Counted from the stretch's first letter, positions 50,340-59,032 are shown. The stretch: 64,000 nt of DNA from Thermoleophilia bacterium (GCA_041393415.1 JAWKKE010000003.1:217736-281735); one strand, 5' to 3'. A program made the numbers and translations. Notes: a model not told the origin generated them from the letters alone.

Positions 50340-50819
50340 GTGGACACCACCAAGAAGACGATCATCTTGTTCAGTGGCGACTTCGACAAGGTCATGGCGG
50401 CGTTTATCATCGCCAACGGTGCCGCTGCAATGGGTGACGACGTCACGATCTTCTTCACGTTCTGGGGCCTCAACACGCTGCGCAAGAAGCAACCGCCAAA
50501 GGGTGGCTCCAGGAGTATGTTGCAGGCCATGTTCGGCAAGATGATGCCGAAGGGAACACAGCGGCTCGGCCTGTCGAAGATGAACTTCGCCGGTCTCGGC
50601 GCCCCGCTTATGCGCCGTGTCATGCGGCAGCAGAGGGCGATGTCGCTCGAGGAACTCGTGGCGTCGGCACGCGAGCAAGGTGTGAAGTTCGTCGCCTGCA
50701 CGCTCTCGATGGACATCCTCGGCTTCACCGAGAATGACATCATCGACGGAGTGGAGTTCGCCGGCGTGGCCTCGTACCTGGGTGAGGCCGACGAGGCCAA
50801 CGTCAACCTCTTCATCTAG
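50340..50819 (+). CDS. DsrE2-like (DsrE/DsrF/DrsH) sulfurtransferase
   Basis: A 159-residue DsrE2-type protein: TIILFSGDFDKVMAAFIIAN, GDDVTIFFTFWGLNTLRKKQ, a long amphipathic middle (MLQAMFGKMMPKG, MNFAGLGAPLMRRVM) and the conserved cysteine in KFVACTLSMDILG. DsrE2 proteins exchange persulfide sulfur with TusA, whose gene heads this operon. GTG start with GGGAGGTGCTG upstream, 49 bp after hdrB. The hydrophobic middle suggests membrane association as in other DsrE2 proteins. Confidence 0.92.
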   Translation: MDTTKKTIILFSGDFDKVMAAFIIANGAAAMGDDVTIFFTFWGLNTLRKKQPPKGGSRSMLQAMFGKMMPKGTQRLGLSKMNFAGLGAPLMRRVMRQQRAMSLEELVASAREQGVKFVACTLSMDILGFTENDIIDGVEFAGVASYLGEADEANVNLFI

Positions 50820-50876
50820 CACTTGGTGAACTGAGTTGCAGCGGCGAGGAAGAAGCTGCGGTCGCTCACGACTGTC

Positions 50877-51971
50877 TCAGCGGAGCGCTGTATGAAGCTC
50901 TTGCCAAACAGCAGGGTCTTCCTGACCCATGAGCCAGGCGTACACGCCCTGGACGTCGGGGTGCTCGCTACGTAGCATGTCGAGCTTGGCGCGGATCGCC
51001 AGGGCATCCGGGAAGAAAGCGACGTGCGCCTGGCCGTCCTTCTCGTAGTCCAGCCGTAGTTCGCGCGAGACCGCGCGTCGCTCCCGCGGCGTCCAGTCGC
51101 GGCGTGTCGCGATCACGTTGGCCCATACCCAGTCGGTGGTCGACGAGCCGTGCCAGTCGCGTCCGTAGAAGCCTATTCCCGCTACGATGCGCTCTGCGGC
51201 GACCTGGGTCTCGGCAAAGTCCAGCACGCGATCCATCCACTTCGGCGGCGACAGAGGCCCGGGGTCCGACCATGATCCTGAGTAGTTGTAGGTCATGATG
51301 CGGAACTGGTCGACGATCTCTCCCAGTCGGCGCCAGTCCTGACTCTGTGGGCCGTTCCAGCTGCCGGGTTCGCTTGTCTTGGGATATACATCGACGGCGA
51401 TCAGACGGTCGTCGGCGTGAAGCTTCTCCGCGAGGGTAGCGACGAAGGCGGTGAACTCCTCGCGGTGCGACGCCTTCACTGCCTCCCAGTCGACATCGAC
51501 GCCGGCAACCTCGTGCAGACGACACCACTCGGCGACAGCCGTGGCGTGTGCGTTGCGTGACTGCTCGCTGGCGAGAATGGCGGCCGAGATCTTCGCATCG
51601 AAAGCGTGCGTTGTCTGGTCGTAGTCGGTGAGCGTGACCACAACACGACAGCCCTTGTCTTTCGCCAGTGCGATGAACTCGTCGTCCAGCTTAGGCGCCG
51701 CCAGGGAACCGTCCGCGCGCGATTGCAGCCAGTCTACGCTGACTTCATCGATCGCCCCGGCATCGAGTGCTGCCTCGAGAGAGGTTCGCTCGCCGAATGT
51801 CCACGCGCCGATGAGGTAGCGCCCATTCGGGCCATCGTCGTCGAACCGGCGCGCCAGTGCGTACGCCGCGGTGATGGCGAGGACGCCGGCTGCAACGATG
51901 ATCAAGAGGGCGTGAGTGCGGCGCCGGTGGGATCCGGTGCTGGCTGCGGCTGAGTGTCTGTCGTCGGACAT
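50877..51971 (-). CDS. Membrane-anchored GH18 family glycoside hydrolase
   Basis: A 364-residue protein. A short basic N-terminus precedes a membrane anchor (HALLIIVAAGVLAITAAYAL); the extracytoplasmic domain is a GH18 TIM barrel of the spore-cortex/chitinase-like group. The catalytic motif GVDVDWEAVK supplies DxDxE; RIMTYNYSGSW and IGFYGRDW are family strands. Substrate is likely peptidoglycan or another N-acetylglucosamine polymer. Convergent with the hdr operon, 57 bp away. Confidence 0.9.
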   Translation of the reverse strand: MSDDRHSAAASTGSHRRRTHALLIIVAAGVLAITAAYALARRFDDDGPNGRYLIGAWTFGERTSLEAALDAGAIDEVSVDWLQSRADGSLAAPKLDDEFIALAKDKGCRVVVTLTDYDQTTHAFDAKISAAILASEQSRNAHATAVAEWCRLHEVAGVDVDWEAVKASHREEFTAFVATLAEKLHADDRLIAVDVYPKTSEPGSWNGPQSQDWRRLGEIVDQFRIMTYNYSGSWSDPGPLSPPKWMDRVLDFAETQVAAERIVAGIGFYGRDWHGSSTTDWVWANVIATRRDWTPRERRAVSRELRLDYEKDGQAHVAFFPDALAIRAKLDMLRSEHPDVQGVYAWLMGQEDPAVWQELHTALR

Positions 51972-52362
51972 GAGTCAATCATGCCGCGTCCGAACACGCG
52001 CTCAAAGCGCTCGCCAGGGCGCGTGTGTCCGGAATGCCGTCCGGCGCGCTTTGATGTGGTGTGCCTTCGCGGGACTTCGCGCGTTCGCCAAGGGCGCAAC
52101 CTTCCTCAATCGCGACGCAACACGAACTCCATATTCGCTCCGCAGAATGCTAGCAAGCCATACGACAGCAATGACGGCTTCCCCCCAGCTGTCGGGACCC
52201 GGCGGAGCGAAGGTGCCCCCCCACCTAGCCGGCGTCCCATGCGCCCGGGCGGTGTCACCTCCTCCGCCCCCGAGTCGCTGGCCCTGCAGTGGGCCGCGAC
52301 GACTGACCCCCAGCAGTCGTCGCGGCCCATTTCCCTTCTCTTCGTTCTCCTGCGCGACTGGA
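51972..52362. other. 391-bp intergenic region; one strong hairpin, no gene seen
   Basis: No open frame with codon bias or ribosome site is seen. The region is rich in G/C runs and short repeats (for example GGCGTCCC and GGGCGGTGTC near 52235-52255). I compared it by eye with cobalamin, c-di-GMP, c-di-AMP and ZTP riboswitch cores and found no convincing match. A small RNA or long 5'/3' UTR cannot be excluded. The hairpin at 52290-52329 is the only clear element. Confidence 0.5.
52290..52329 (+). terminator. 16-bp hairpin, probable terminator
   Basis: Exact inverted repeat (52290-52305 and 52314-52329) with an 8-nt loop, followed on the plus strand by TTTCCCTTCTCTTC. A pyrimidine-rich tail supports rightward termination, although no rightward gene is known upstream; leftward it lies 33 bp after the glpD stop and may serve that gene. 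Confidence 0.5.
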
Positions 52363-54093
52363 CTAGCCGAGGCGCAGGTCGCGCACGCGAGCACGGACGG
52401 CGTCGGCGCTCGCGTCGTCGGGCATGGACTCCGCGGTCAGTTCTGCCGCGAGGCGGGCGCGGTAGTGGGAGACCTCGCGATCGACGGCTGCTCGATCCCA
52501 GCCGAGCACGGGCGCCATGATGCGGGCCACATGCCCTGCGGCCAAGTGGCCCCTGTCACGCGCCTCGAAGGAGATGTGCGTGCGGCGCGTGAGCACGTCG
52601 TCTATGTGCAGTGCTCCCTCGTGCGAGGCGGCGTAGCGCACTTCGCCGAGAAGGTGGTCTTCCGCGCCAGGCAACGGGTGTGCGAGCGAAGCGTCGTCGG
52701 CGACGAGATCGAGGACCTCGAGCGCGAGAGCGCCACGCCGCTCTAGGAGGCGGCGAAGACGTCCGGGAGAAAGGTGGACGGCTCCGGGGTGAGCAGACGC
52801 GCGTCGCGGAGCCTCGTGCAAACCCCGGGCGCCGAGGAGTGGGAGCCCGGCCGTGCAGCTGGGCGGTCCGGCGGTGCCGCATCGGTCGTCGAGCCGGGCG
52901 AGTTCGTGAAGCACTGCATCGACGGTGTCCTCAGCCATCCGTCGATAGGTGGTGTACTTGCCGCCGACGACGCTCACGAGTCCCGGGGCGCTGAGTCGTA
53001 CTTCGTGCTCGCGTGAGACCCGAGTTGTGTCTCCATTGGCGCCTGCCAGCGGGCGAAGGCCGGCGTAGACGCCGACGACATCGTCTGGCACGAGGGGCGA
53101 TGTGAGGACGGTATTCACCTCGTCGAGGAGGTAGTCGATGTCACCTCGATTTGCGGCGGGATGGTCAAGGTGGAGAGCCCAGTCGGTGTCGGTCGTACCG
53201 ACGATCCAGTGGGCTCCCCAGGGAAGGACGAAGAGCACGCTCTTCTCGGTCGGGATGATGAGGGCGTAGCTCGAGGCGATGCGCTCGCGCGGCACGACGA
53301 CGTGGATGCCCTTTGAGGGCCGTACGGGGAGCGGTTGGGAGATGCCGGCGAGCTTCTCGGTCTCGGTCGTCCATACTCCGGTCGCGTTGACGACGACGCG
53401 AGCGTCGACGCGAAACTCCTGATTGCTCTCCTCGTCGAGAACGCTGATGCCGTCGAGACGGCCGCCAGAGCGACGGATGGAGGTGGCACGCACCGCCGCG
53501 GCGCAGACGGCGCCGTGATCCGCGGCGGTGCGTGCCACCTCCACAACGAACCGAGCGTCGTCGACCTGAGCGTCGAAGTACCGAATGCCTCCGCGAATCG
53601 CGTCCGCACGCAGGGCGGGGACGTCGCGCAGGCACGCGGCCTGCGAGAGGTGGCGATGCGCCGGAACGGCGGGGTGCATGCCGGCGAGGCCATCGTAGAT
53701 GAGCAAACCGGAGCCCATGATGAAGCGATCGACTGCGGGCCGACGAAGTGGGAGCAGAAACGGTGCCGCGTGCACGAGGTGAGGCGCGATGGTGTGGAGA
53801 AGCGAGCGGCGCTCGTGCAGCGCCTCTCGGACGAGCTTGACGTCGAGGTGTTCTAAGTACCGCAGGCCGCCGTGAATGAGCTTGCTGGAGCGGCTGGACG
53901 TGCCGGCCGCGTAATCCCGCTTCTCAACCAGAGCGACGCTGAGTCCTCGAGTAGCGGCATCGAGCGCCACGCCGCAGCCAGTAACCCCGCCGCCCACGAC
54001 GAGAACGTCGAAAGTCTCCGTTGCCAGCCGATTCAAGGCTCGCGAACGGCTTGCGGGGCTGAGTTGTGCGGCGTCGGCTGACTTGCTTCCCAC
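52363..54093 (-). CDS. glpD: Glycerol-3-phosphate dehydrogenase
   Basis: A 576-residue FAD enzyme oxidising glycerol-3-phosphate to dihydroxyacetone phosphate and feeding the quinone pool. FAD fold DVLVVGGGVTGCGVALDAAT, then SSRSSKLIHGGLRYLEH and VVNATGVWTTE and GGKYTTYRRMAEDTVDA. C-terminal helical domain is complete. GTG start at 54093 with AAGGAGG upstream; a longer frame exists but the RBS decides. Downstream hairpin at 52290. No other glp genes are adjacent. Confidence 0.94.
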   Translation of the reverse strand: MGSKSADAAQLSPASRSRALNRLATETFDVLVVGGGVTGCGVALDAATRGLSVALVEKRDYAAGTSSRSSKLIHGGLRYLEHLDVKLVREALHERRSLLHTIAPHLVHAAPFLLPLRRPAVDRFIMGSGLLIYDGLAGMHPAVPAHRHLSQAACLRDVPALRADAIRGGIRYFDAQVDDARFVVEVARTAADHGAVCAAAVRATSIRRSGGRLDGISVLDEESNQEFRVDARVVVNATGVWTTETEKLAGISQPLPVRPSKGIHVVVPRERIASSYALIIPTEKSVLFVLPWGAHWIVGTTDTDWALHLDHPAANRGDIDYLLDEVNTVLTSPLVPDDVVGVYAGLRPLAGANGDTTRVSREHEVRLSAPGLVSVVGGKYTTYRRMAEDTVDAVLHELARLDDRCGTAGPPSCTAGLPLLGARGLHEAPRRASAHPGAVHLSPGRLRRLLERRGALALEVLDLVADDASLAHPLPGAEDHLLGEVRYAASHEGALHIDDVLTRRTHISFEARDRGHLAAGHVARIMAPVLGWDRAAVDREVSHYRARLAAELTAESMPDDASADAVRARVRDLRLG

Positions 54094-54163
54094 GATGCCT
54101 CCTTGCCGAGAGTCTACCTGCAGCCGGCGCGCGGCGCGGCCACCCCCGGTGGACGAGCGCCGC

Positions 54164-54940
54164 TTAGATCGATCGCTGGTAGACGCGGAACGCGCGGGTT
54201 GCCAGCCATCCGCAGACGATTGTGAAGGCAAGAAGCCAACCGAAGCGCGCTAGCACCGCACTCCAGTCGGGTTCGGCGAGCAATGCTTCGCGCCCGGCCT
54301 GTACGGCCCATTCCACCGGATTGAAGCGGGCGATGCTCTGCATCCACGAGGGCATGAGGTCCTTGGCCATGAACACCGAGCTCATGAACGTCAGCGGCAG
54401 CAGAACGAAATTGCTCACCGCGACCATGGTTTCGACGCGACGAGAGAGCACGCCGATCGCGTTGCTCAACGCGCCGACACCGGTGCCGAGGAGGGCGGCG
54501 CAGAGTGTAAGCGCGGCGATACCGGGGATTCCACCCGGAAACTCCGCGCCCACAACCCATCCCAGCGTGACGATGATGATCGACTGGACGATGCCGACCA
54601 GCGCCCCTTGAGCCAGGCGTCCTGCGATCAGTGAGCTGCGGTTGACGGGGCTGACGAGGAAACGATCGATGACTCCCCGGTCTATGTCTTCGATGAGATC
54701 CATGCCACTCCAACCCGCGCTGAACAGGCATGTCATGACGACGACGCCGGGGGTGAGGAAGTCGATGTAGCTGCCGGCACCGAAGCCTGGGATCTCGACG
54801 ATGCGGCGGAAGAGAGCGCCGTAGAGGAGGAGCCACACAACTGGCTGCACGAGGGAGATGAGGATCCACGCCGGCTGTCGCAGGAGATTGCGGAACAAGC
54901 GCATGGTCATGAATAGCGTATCTGTGAGTGCGCGTCCCAT
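54164..54940 (-). CDS. ABC-2 type exporter permease (DrrB-like)
   Basis: A 258-residue membrane protein with about six helices: WILISLVQPVVWLLLYGALF, the signature GIVVMTCLFSAGWSGMDLIE and RGVIDRFLVSPVNRSS, of the ABC-2/DrrB drug and daunorubicin exporter family. ATG overlaps the ATPase stop (TAATG). With the ATPase it should export a lipid, antibiotic or similar compound. Regulated probably by the divergent MarR fusion. Confidence 0.9.
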   Translation of the reverse strand: MGRALTDTLFMTMRLFRNLLRQPAWILISLVQPVVWLLLYGALFRRIVEIPGFGAGSYIDFLTPGVVVMTCLFSAGWSGMDLIEDIDRGVIDRFLVSPVNRSSLIAGRLAQGALVGIVQSIIIVTLGWVVGAEFPGGIPGIAALTLCAALLGTGVGALSNAIGVLSRRVETMVAVSNFVLLPLTFMSSVFMAKDLMPSWMQSIARFNPVEWAVQAGREALLAEPDWSAVLARFGWLLAFTIVCGWLATRAFRVYQRSI

Positions 54941-55908
54941 TACGAGCCTTTCTCTTGATCGGCCTGTGCGAAGGCGCGACCTGTGTGTCGAAGGTAGACG
55001 TCGTCGAGCGACGGCCGCGTGACGCCGACGGAGGCGACGACAACGCCGGCTGTGTCGAGTGCCGCGAGCACCGCGGGTACGGCGCGCGCGCCATTACTGG
55101 CTCGCGAGCGCAGGACGCCGGCCTCGAGCTGTACGTCGCGTAGACCGGTAACGCCACCGAGTGAGGCGAGGACTACGTCGTCGGTCGCCGAACCGTCGGC
55201 CAGCTCGACGACGATGGCGTCGCCGTGCAGCTCGGCCTTGAGTGCCTCGGGCGTGCCCTCGGCGACCACGCGGCCGCGATCTATGATCGCCAGCCGCTGT
55301 GCCAGACGGTCGGCTTCTTCCAGGTAGTGAGTCGTGAGGAGGATGGTGAGGCCTTCGTCGCCGGCGAGGCGCGCGACCTCCGACCACATGTCCGCGCGCG
55401 CCTCTGGATCAAGACCCGTCGTGGGCTCGTCGAGAAAGAGCACCTGTGGCCGGTGCATGAGACCCAGGGCGACGTCGAGCTTGCGCTGCATGCCGCCCGA
55501 GTACGTGCGTACCGTTCGGCCGGCAGCCTCGCCCAGGCCGAAACGGTCGAGGAGATCCTCGGCGCGAGCTCTCAGAGCGCTGCCGCGCATACCGTAAATG
55601 CGGCCTTGCAGCAGTAGGTTCTCGCGGCCTGTGGCGGCCAGGTCCAGGCCCGACTTCTGGGCGACGCAGCCGATGGCGTGGCGCACTTTGACAGCTTCGC
55701 GGACGACGTCGTGGCCGGCGACCAGTGCCTCGCCCGAATCCGGGCGCGACAGCGTCGTCAGGATCTTCACGGTTGTGGACTTGCCGGCACCGTTAGGACC
55801 AAGGAGGCCGAAGACGGTGCCCGCTTCCACGGCCAGGCTGACTCCGCTCAGCGCGCGCACGTCGCCGCGATAGGTCTTGACGAGTTCGCGCGCTTCGATG
55901 GCATTCAC
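54940..55908 (-). CDS. ABC exporter ATP-binding protein (DrrA-like)
   Basis: A 322-residue DrrA-type ATPase: Walker A GPNGAGKST, Q-loop CVAQKSGLDLAATGRENL, signature YSGGMQRKLDVALGL, Walker B VLFLDEPTTGLDPEARADMW, and the DrrA C-terminal domain ending ASVGVTRPSLDDVYLRHTG. GTG start at 55908 with GAGGAGACCACA upstream; the frame is open 300 codons further but that is antisense to the marR fusion. First gene of the exporter operon, with promoter at 55960-55989. Confidence 0.92.
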   Translation of the reverse strand: MNAIEARELVKTYRGDVRALSGVSLAVEAGTVFGLLGPNGAGKSTTVKILTTLSRPDSGEALVAGHDVVREAVKVRHAIGCVAQKSGLDLAATGRENLLLQGRIYGMRGSALRARAEDLLDRFGLGEAAGRTVRTYSGGMQRKLDVALGLMHRPQVLFLDEPTTGLDPEARADMWSEVARLAGDEGLTILLTTHYLEEADRLAQRLAIIDRGRVVAEGTPEALKAELHGDAIVVELADGSATDDVVLASLGGVTGLRDVQLEAGVLRSRASNGARAVPAVLAALDTAGVVVASVGVTRPSLDDVYLRHTGRAFAQADQEKGS

Positions 55909-55959
55909 TGTGGTCTCCTCATCCCTCGCGCTGGCTGGATCGTCCTGGACGGCAGCGGC

Positions 55960-56021
55960 AGTGTAATAGTGCGATCGTTCGATTGTCAAATTATTGTGTC
56001 CTCTTACGATTAGTGGGACAC
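55960..56021. promoter_or_regulatory. Overlapping divergent promoters and operator of the exporter / MarR fusion
   Basis: Leftward: TTGACA (55989-55984), 18-bp spacer, TACACT (55965-55960). Rightward: TTGTCA (55983-55988), 16-bp spacer, TACGAT (56005-56010). The two -35 boxes occupy the same bases. The inverted repeat GTGTCC...GGACAC (55996-56001 and 56016-56021) brackets the rightward -10 box and is a likely MarR-type operator. Any repressor bound here would control both genes. Confidence 0.7.
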
Positions 56022-56031
56022 TGCGGGGCAG

Positions 56032-57192
56032 ATGCCGAATGCAGATCCACAGAGTCGTGCGCATGCAGATCTTTCTGACGCGATCGTCACGCAATTGCAG
56101 GAGCTGTGGCGCGCGGGGGACCAGCTTGACGAGGCGGTGGCTCAGCAGTTTGGGCTCAACCGCACCGATCTTCGTTGTCTGGGCCTTCTCTACCGGTGTG
56201 GGCGGATCACCGCTGGCGAACTCGCAGAGGAGAGCGGTCTCTCCCCCGGGGCAATGACGACGGTGCTGGACCGACTCGAACGCGGCGGGTACGCGCAGCG
56301 GGTGCCGGACGCCGCCGACCGGCGGCGCGTGCAGATCGTGTCGACTGTTGCGACACGCGAGATTGGCGCGCGCCTCTACGGCGAGGTCGAATGTGCGGCG
56401 CGTCACGAGCTGGCACGGCGCTCCGCGGCAGAGCTCGTGGTGATCCGAGACTTCCTGCAATGCACGTGTGGGGTATACGAGAGCCAGATTGCGGCGATCA
56501 CGGCCGAATCGGCTCCCGGTGCCGGGCGACCAGAGAGCGGCGTCATGCACCGGACGGCACCGGCCCCAAGCGAACGGCAGAGCGGTGGCGAGAGTTCCGC
56601 GCCTCTCGGCGGCGCCGAGTATGGTCGTCTCGAGTTCAGCAAGGGGGCCGCGCGGTTGGAGATCCGTGGCGCCTCGATCGCCGACGATCTCTACCGGGCG
56701 ACCTTTGCGGGTCCGGTCCCCGAAATCGACGCTGCGCATGGGCAGGTTGTCGTACGGCAGCGGCGACGATTCAGGCCTCTCGATTGGCGTCAGCAATCGT
56801 CGGTGTTTGCGCTCACGACGACGGTGCCGTGGGAGATCGTCGTACGCGGAGGGCTATGGAAGCTCCACGCTGATCTCACCGCCTTGCGCGTGCGTGGGCT
56901 TGAGGTCGGCGGCGGTTCTTCGGACGTCGAGGTTCTTCTGCCGGAGCCCGTTGGCTCTGTGCGCGTGCGGGTACTGGGTGGTGCCGGCAGAGTCGTAGTA
57001 CGACGTCCACGGGGCAGTGCCGCGCGCGCCGAAGTGAGCGGCGGGGCCGGTAGATTCGAGTTCGACGGACGCCGGCTAGGCGTTGTTGGAGGCCGTGCGG
57101 TTGTTGTCTCTCCCGGATTTGGCGAGACGGCCGATCGCTACGAGATCCGCTTCGCCGGCGGTGCCAGCGAGGTCGCTGTCGAGACGCTCTGA
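56032..57192 (+). CDS. MarR-family regulator fused to a C-terminal beta-rich (adhesin-like) domain
   Basis: A 386-residue protein. Residues 1-150 are a MarR winged helix (GRITAGELAEESGLSPGAMT, TVLDRLERGGYAQRVPDAAD, DRRRVQIV). After a polar linker, residues about 190-386 form a beta-rich, Gly-rich repeat region (LEFSKGAARLEIRGASIADD, VRVLGGAGRVVVRRPRGSAA, VSGGAGRFEFDGRRLGVVGG), similar to DUF4097/LiaF-C-type beta-helix domains usually found in envelope-stress proteins. Such a domain on a cytoplasmic MarR is unusual. Divergent from the ABC exporter and placed to regulate it. Confidence 0.85.
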   Translation: MPNADPQSRAHADLSDAIVTQLQELWRAGDQLDEAVAQQFGLNRTDLRCLGLLYRCGRITAGELAEESGLSPGAMTTVLDRLERGGYAQRVPDAADRRRVQIVSTVATREIGARLYGEVECAARHELARRSAAELVVIRDFLQCTCGVYESQIAAITAESAPGAGRPESGVMHRTAPAPSERQSGGESSAPLGGAEYGRLEFSKGAARLEIRGASIADDLYRATFAGPVPEIDAAHGQVVVRQRRRFRPLDWRQQSSVFALTTTVPWEIVVRGGLWKLHADLTALRVRGLEVGGGSSDVEVLLPEPVGSVRVRVLGGAGRVVVRRPRGSAARAEVSGGAGRFEFDGRRLGVVGGRAVVVSPGFGETADRYEIRFAGGASEVAVETL

Positions 57193-57233
57193 GCGTGGCC
57201 TCCCACGTTCACAACGTGAAGTCTGGAGGAGTC

Positions 57234-57695
57234 ATGAAGTCGCATACCGTGTACAAGACCTTTCGCACCTCGAAGCGACGTGAGTTCGTCCGCATTACCA
57301 CAGACGTTCAGGCGGCAGTCGACGAGAGCGGTGTGCAAGAGGGAATGGTGCTCGTCTGCGCGATGCACATCACTGCCGGTGTATGGGTTAACGACGACGA
57401 ACCGGGGATTCAGGCCGATGCTCTTGAGTGGCTCGACAAGCTTGCGCCGCCGACATGGCAGGCTCCGGCCAACGATGTCGCCCGTGCGCTGTTGCCGGCC
57501 GACGGTGACTATCGCCATCATTGGGGTGGCGAGGACAACGGCGACGCCCACCTCAAGAATCTCCTCGTCCATCACCAAGTGGTGGTGCCGATCACTGACG
57601 GTCGCCTGGATCTTGGCCCTTGGCAGGCCATCTTCTACTGTGAGTTCGACGGTCTGCGTAGCAAACGGCTGGTGATCAAGGTTCTGGGGGAGTAG
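57234..57695 (+). CDS. YjbQ-type (UPF0047) secondary thiamine-phosphate synthase-like protein
   Basis: A 153-residue protein of the YjbQ family: VLVCAMHITAGVWVNDDEPG (His), AHLKNLLVHHQVVVPITDGR and LDLGPWQAIFYCEFDG with the conserved histidines and acidic residues. YjbQ proteins have weak thiamine phosphate synthase activity; physiological role unsettled. ATG 57234 with GGAGGAG upstream. The 3' end overlaps the convergent patatin gene by 20 bp. Confidence 0.9.
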   Translation: MKSHTVYKTFRTSKRREFVRITTDVQAAVDESGVQEGMVLVCAMHITAGVWVNDDEPGIQADALEWLDKLAPPTWQAPANDVARALLPADGDYRHHWGGEDNGDAHLKNLLVHHQVVVPITDGRLDLGPWQAIFYCEFDGLRSKRLVIKVLGE

Positions 57696-58566
57696 TACCC
57701 GCGTCTGCGGCGAGCCACGCCGCCAGGGCCGGCAAGCGCCGCGTCGTCTCCTCGTACCCTTGGCGGTACAGGTCCTCCAGCTTCTGCACGTCGCGTTCCA
57801 TGCGACTCACTGTGAGGGGGCGGATGGGACGCAGTACAAACGCTGCGCCACTGCGCTCCAGTTCGGCGATGTGGTCAAGGCTGTCGTTGTAGCGGACGTG
57901 ACGCTGTGTTAGCGCCTGCAGGATCGCCGGGTAACGGCGCAGCGCCAGACGAATGACTGAGCCGAGGCTTTCGGGCTCCTTGCGAAACCCCTCGTTGCGC
58001 GTGAGGATAATGACGTTGCGCGTGTTGCCGTCGGCGATCGAGCGCGCAAGGGGAATCGAGTCACTGATGCCGCCGTCGAGATAGCTTCGGCCGGCGATGG
58101 GGACCGGCGGCGAGAGGGCGGGGAGGCTGCTTGTGGCACGCAGTACGGTGCGCACGAACCAGCGTGGGTCATGGTCACGCTGGGTGACATACTCCGTCTT
58201 GCCGGTGGCGCAGTCGGTGAGCCCTACTACGAGTGTGCGCGGCGACGTGTTGAATCCCTCGTAGTCGAACTTCGCCAAGCGATCCGGCAGCGTCTCGAAG
58301 AGGAAGCGCATGCCGAACCAACTCCGTTCGCGGAGCAGGTTTGAGAAGCCGGCGTAGCGGGGGTCTGGCACGAGATCGACGAAGGTGCGGTGGTTGCGCT
58401 CGCGTTGATCGGCGACGTAGTTGGAGCCTGCGTTGGCGCCCGCCGACACGCCGATCACGTAGCGAATGTCGATTCCGCCATCGAGAAAGGCATCGAGGGC
58501 GCCGGCAGTGTACGTGACGCGCATGCCGCCGCCCTCGAGCACGAGTCCGATATCTGCTGTGCTCAT
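57676..58566 (-). CDS. Patatin-like phospholipase
   Basis: A 296-residue patatin-fold acyl hydrolase with a Ser-Asp dyad: oxyanion loop VLEGGGMRVTYTAGALD, nucleophile in YVIGVSAGANAGSN (GxSxG) and the DGG motif in YLDGGISDSIPL. It probably cleaves membrane lipids or acyl-esters. Start at 58566 is coupled to the PspC gene (ATGA overlap). Convergent with the YjbQ gene. Confidence 0.92.
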   Translation of the reverse strand: MSTADIGLVLEGGGMRVTYTAGALDAFLDGGIDIRYVIGVSAGANAGSNYVADQRERNHRTFVDLVPDPRYAGFSNLLRERSWFGMRFLFETLPDRLAKFDYEGFNTSPRTLVVGLTDCATGKTEYVTQRDHDPRWFVRTVLRATSSLPALSPPVPIAGRSYLDGGISDSIPLARSIADGNTRNVIILTRNEGFRKEPESLGSVIRLALRRYPAILQALTQRHVRYNDSLDHIAELERSGAAFVLRPIRPLTVSRMERDVQKLEDLYRQGYEETTRRLPALAAWLAADAGTTPPEP

Positions 58567-58778
58567 GCCGTCCAACGCGGCCTCTCCGGGGCCGGCATCA
58601 CGATCCATAGAACGATGTAGACGAGGATGCCCGGGAAGGCCGCCGAGATCGCCGAGACGAGAACGTAGAGGATGCGGACGAGTGTCGGCGACCAGCCGAG
58701 GTACTCGGCGATACCCCCGCAGACTCCTCCGAGCCAGCGGTTTCTCGAGCGCGTCAATCGATGTCGCCCGTTGTTCAC
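58563..58778 (-). CDS. PspC-domain membrane-stress protein
   Basis: A 71-residue protein of the PspC family: RLTRSRNRWLGGVCGGIAEY, then LGWSPTLVRILYVLVSAISA and a second helix. PspC proteins sense or buffer envelope stress. GTG start at 58778 with GAAGGGAGCATT upstream; downstream patatin gene overlaps by 4 bp, forming a two-gene envelope operon. The 254 bp to the next gene (58779-59032) show no other feature. Confidence 0.88.
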   Translation of the reverse strand: MNNGRHRLTRSRNRWLGGVCGGIAEYLGWSPTLVRILYVLVSAISAAFPGILVYIVLWIVMPAPERPRWTA

Positions 58779-59032
58779 AATGCTCCCTTCGTTGCACTGG
58801 GCGCGAGGTCGCGCGTTAACTGCGCACATACCCGAACTGCCTGCCGAGGTACCGCAGCGAGTCGGGATGCTCTGCCCTGCGACGACGTGCTCGAGTGCCG
58901 TATCGGGGTGTGTTTGCTACGATCAATTGGCTGCGGCCTCTTGCGAGTCCATTCTTCAGGCTGTGAAGTGCAACGGTATCAGTGCGCCGCTCGACTCTTG
59001 GCGTGCGCCAGTCGGTCGAGGGAGGATCCCAA

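Noticed and set aside
51972..52362. Riboswitch (cobalamin, c-di-GMP, c-di-AMP or ZTP class)
   Set aside because: Conserved core sequences of these classes could not be matched by eye; covariance search would be needed.
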